Assembly (NCBI GenBank): GCA_030592605.1
Contig: JAUVIT010000049.1
Coordinates: 1 to 8,864, forward strand
Origin: Bacteroidota bacterium
GTDB taxonomy: Bacteria > Bacteroidota > Bacteroidia > Bacteroidales > GCA-2748055
Length of the DNA stretch: 8,864 bases
Reading direction: 5' to 3'
The translations under genes were made by a program, and so were the position numbers. The notes under the pieces are model-generated. The model was not told the origin of the DNA, did not search any database, and saw nothing but the letters and a program-made list of their open reading frames with translations. This document shows positions 6,788-8,864 of the stretch, one piece after another (position 1 is the stretch's first letter; each line of letters begins with the position of its first letter).

Positions 6788-8076
6788 GTTTTTCGGGTAA
6801 AAATTTCTGAGAGTAAAAGACTGGATATGCAAAAGAGGAGGAAGAGGTAGTACCCTCCAAGCAGCTGCGTTCCGTTGGTGGTGAATATTTCCACTGGTTT
6901 TGCCGCCTCGGTAAGCTGGTCGAGCTGAGAGCCTATGATCCCGTTAAAACCAATATAGGCCATAAAGATGGCCACCACCAGCACATCGGCCATGGACCAT
7001 TTCCCCGATTTGATCACAAAGAAGCGGATCAGCCAGTTATCCCTGAGATTTCCAACACGGTAAGCATAGAGCAGTGAGCTAATCAGTTTGGACAGGGGGA
7101 AGATAATACTGAATGTAAATACCAGTACTCCCACAAAGATCATGGGAAGCGATCCTTCTTCGATCAGGATGCGCACCAAATCTGTAATACTCTTGCTCTG
7201 GAAAAAGATGATATTGTTCGTGAATATGACATCTTCGCCCATCAGTTTTAAGCTAAGTAGGTCTATCTTTGCTTCCAGGTCGATCATTGGTGTGGTAATC
7301 CCCCCCAGCAGGAGGCTGAAAGAGGCGAGGATCAGCAGGATTGACTGAGTCCTGTTTATTTTATGCCGGGTGATCAGGTTAAGCAGGAAAATAGAACTAA
7401 CCAGAAGAAGAATCAGGAGTACCCTGAAGTTGATCACCTCCTCTTTTATTTCAATCTGTTCACTAATGAACTCTTTGCACTCCTCCTTGGAGGAACAGCT
7501 GTGTTTCTCCATGACCGCCTGGAGCGGGTCCATTTGATCGAGGTTGTAGGTTGAGGCTGTAATTTCGCCCAGTTTATCTAAGAGAAACTGCTGCATGTTC
7601 TCTTTGTTATCAGAGCTGCTTAACTCCGAAAGCAGCGTGTTGGCATAGAAAGGAATGCTATCCCGCAACTGGTCGAAATTGATGGCAAATCCGGCGATAA
7701 ACCTTTTCATCCCGGAGAGGCTGCCCGAAGTTCTTTCTATCATCATCACCTCCACCTCATCGATCATGAGGTTCAGGATGCCCTCCAGATTCTGGATTAC
7801 CACTTCCCGGTTGTCGGGAGTTAACTTGAATTCAACGATTTTAATGCTCAGAATAGTTGCTAACTGGTAGGCCCATTCATCCGTGTTCAATAATCCGTAG
7901 CGGATGTGGTTGACCTCGGCCAGCTCGGTCTTGAGAACCTGGAGCTGCCTGGCCTGGGATATAAGTTGCATGGTCAGCACCAGGGCTGCAATGACTGCGG
8001 CCGTGCTGATCACAATTTTCAGATGTGCCCTTCCGGGCTTGTTCTCAGTCATCGGATTTTCCCATTGACGTAGCAT
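6784..8076 (-). CDS. Multi-pass membrane protein with C-terminal PqiA-type domain
   Basis: Predicted 430-residue inner-membrane protein. A first transmembrane helix (about 19-40) is followed by a soluble, mostly helical domain (about 41-217) containing a Cys pair (Cys194, Cys200: HSCSSKEEC). The C-terminal half has about five hydrophobic segments (217-235, 243-263, 309-338, 360-383, 405-426). IFPLSKLISSLL and KSGKWSMADVLVVAIFMAYI match the signature of paraquat-inducible protein A (PqiA), a family linked in enterobacteria to envelope lipid transport with PqiB/MCE partners. The N-terminal zinc ribbon of classical PqiA is absent and no MCE-domain gene is adjacent. The extracytoplasmic insertion is typical of neither PqiA nor YebS. 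It is first gene of the - strand operon and its TGA overlaps the GH172 ATG. The start at 8076 follows an AT-rich leader; Met9 (8052) is an alternative. A role in envelope integrity is inference. Confidence 0.82.
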   Translation of the reverse strand: MLRQWENPMTENKPGRAHLKIVISTAAVIAALVLTMQLISQARQLQVLKTELAEVNHIRYGLLNTDEWAYQLATILSIKIVEFKLTPDNREVVIQNLEGILNLMIDEVEVMMIERTSGSLSGMKRFIAGFAINFDQLRDSIPFYANTLLSELSSSDNKENMQQFLLDKLGEITASTYNLDQMDPLQAVMEKHSCSSKEECKEFISEQIEIKEEVINFRVLLILLLVSSIFLLNLITRHKINRTQSILLILASFSLLLGGITTPMIDLEAKIDLLSLKLMGEDVIFTNNIIFFQSKSITDLVRILIEEGSLPMIFVGVLVFTFSIIFPLSKLISSLLYAYRVGNLRDNWLIRFFVIKSGKWSMADVLVVAIFMAYIGFNGIIGSQLDQLTEAAKPVEIFTTNGTQLLGGYYLFLLFCISSLLLSEIFTRKT

Positions 8077-8102
8077 AAGTTACTGAAAAAGATTTTATCT
8101 AT

Positions 8103-8110
8103 TATATTTG
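8103..8110 (+). promoter_or_regulatory. Candidate -7 promoter box for the M28 peptidase gene
   Basis: TATATTTG matches the Bacteroidota -7 consensus TAnnTTTG exactly and ends 30 bp before the ATG at 8141, a plausible leader length. No TTG is found at the expected -33 position, only a weak TTACTG at 8080-8085. The box lies in the 64-bp gap between divergent genes. No matching box was seen on the - strand for the PqiA-like operon. Confidence 0.45.
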
Positions 8111-8140
8111 AAGCTTCTTTTTACCTAAAACCCACTACAA

Positions 8141-8864
8141 ATGAAATTTCATTCTCTCTTCCTGTTGTTGGCAGGCATTGCTTTAAGTATGAACATAAAT
8201 GCTCAGTCGGACCCGGTGATGGAGAAGATTGTGAAGATTGGGCAGACCGATAATCAGACCATGGATCATCTCGATATTCTCTGTAACCGATTCGGGGGAA
8301 GGCTCATTGGTTCGGATGCATATGAAAATGCAGCCATCTGGGCAGCCAGCAAGTTTGAAGAGTGGGGCATGGAGGTGTTGATGGATGAAGTGGGGGAGTT
8401 GCCGGTGGGATTTAACCGCGGACCCTGGTTTGGAAGAATGCTCAGTGAAAATGGAATGACACTGCATTTTGCAACGCCTTCCTATACGTCGGGCACCCAT
8501 GGTGCGCAGCGTGGACATGTATTGATTGAACCTCGTACGGAAGCAGAATTTGAGCGGATGAAGGGTGCGTTGAAGGGGGCCTGGGTACTTGTGGGTGGAG
8601 TAAACAATGGTTGGCCCATTGATATCTCTGTGGAAGCTGACAGCCAGCGGGACTCCATTAAGATGGTCAATGCGGAAACAGAAAAAATCAACAATCAGAT
8701 CAGGAGGGAGAACTGGAATAATCGGGGGACCGGCAAGCCAGAGAAGGAGCTCTTACCTATGAACGATGAACCGGCGCTTTTTTACAGCGAGATGGTGGCG
8801 GCAGGAATCCTGGGGATTGTCCAGTCGTCTAAAACTCCCATCCGGGTGCTTTACGACCGGAAAA
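8141..8864 (+). CDS. Secreted M28-family metallopeptidase, 5' part (runs off the window)
   Basis: The first 241 codons of an exported protein; the frame is open to the window's end. Residues 1-22 are a signal peptide (MKFHSLFLLLAGIALS...NAQ). The mature part reads DHLDILCNRFGGRLIGSDAYENA, then WGMEVLMDEVGELPVGFNRG and LHFATPSYTSGTHGAQRGHV, all typical of Bacteroidota M20/M28-type zinc aminopeptidases (Q-type carboxypeptidase-like) with an inserted protease-associated domain, which begins near residue 120 (VLIEPRTEAEFERMKGALKGAWVLV). The zinc ligands and catalytic Glu/Asp are expected downstream and cannot be checked here. The likely role is exopeptidase digestion of peptides in the periplasm or outside the cell. 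It is transcribed divergently from the PqiA-like operon. The start is well supported by the signal peptide and the upstream TATATTTG box. Confidence 0.9.
   Translation, partial: MKFHSLFLLLAGIALSMNINAQSDPVMEKIVKIGQTDNQTMDHLDILCNRFGGRLIGSDAYENAAIWAASKFEEWGMEVLMDEVGELPVGFNRGPWFGRMLSENGMTLHFATPSYTSGTHGAQRGHVLIEPRTEAEFERMKGALKGAWVLVGGVNNGWPIDISVEADSQRDSIKMVNAETEKINNQIRRENWNNRGTGKPEKELLPMNDEPALFYSEMVAAGILGIVQSSKTPIRVLYDRK

Overview
The window looks like a chromosomal segment of a Bacteroidota bacterium, probably of the Bacteroidales/Marinilabiliales type. This rests on a TonB-dependent receptor with a carboxypeptidase-like N-terminal domain, signal peptides ending in ...AQ, start codons without convincing Shine-Dalgarno sequences, and candidate promoter boxes of the TAnnTTTG kind. 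No RNA genes, insertion sequences or CRISPR arrays were found.

Layout. (1) Positions 1-281 hold only what looks like a decayed NUDIX hydrolase remnant on the + strand, with fragments in three reading frames. (2) Positions 3220 to 282 (- strand) hold a two-gene metal-acquisition-like unit: a small two-helix membrane protein with three HxH motifs, then a TonB-dependent outer-membrane receptor with a CxxC in its plug. (3) Positions 3361-4167 (+) encode an aldo/keto-reductase-fold protein in which all four catalytic residues appear replaced. (4) Positions 8076 to 4170 (- strand) form a tight four-gene operon: a PqiA-domain membrane protein, a secreted GH172 (DUF2961) glycoside hydrolase whose start overlaps the previous stop by ATGA, a PLP-dependent D-serine dehydratase/D-threonine aldolase-like enzyme, and a ridA gene inactivated by an internal deletion. 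(5) From 8141 (+) the 5' part of a secreted M28-type metallopeptidase runs off the window, transcribed divergently from the operon.

How the genes fit together. The D-serine dehydratase-like enzyme and RidA are a logical pair, because RidA hydrolyses the reactive enamine/imine that PLP dehydratases release. Here the RidA reading frame is broken while its neighbour is intact. The receptor and the HxH protein probably act together in import or sensing of a metal or metal complex, but the ligand cannot be read from sequence. The link between the PqiA-like protein and the GH172 enzyme is positional and unexplained. No single complete novel system is evident. The most notable items are the broken ridA, the catalytically degenerate aldo/keto reductase, the HxH protein/CxxC receptor pair with its basic C-terminal tail, and the PqiA-GH172 coupling.
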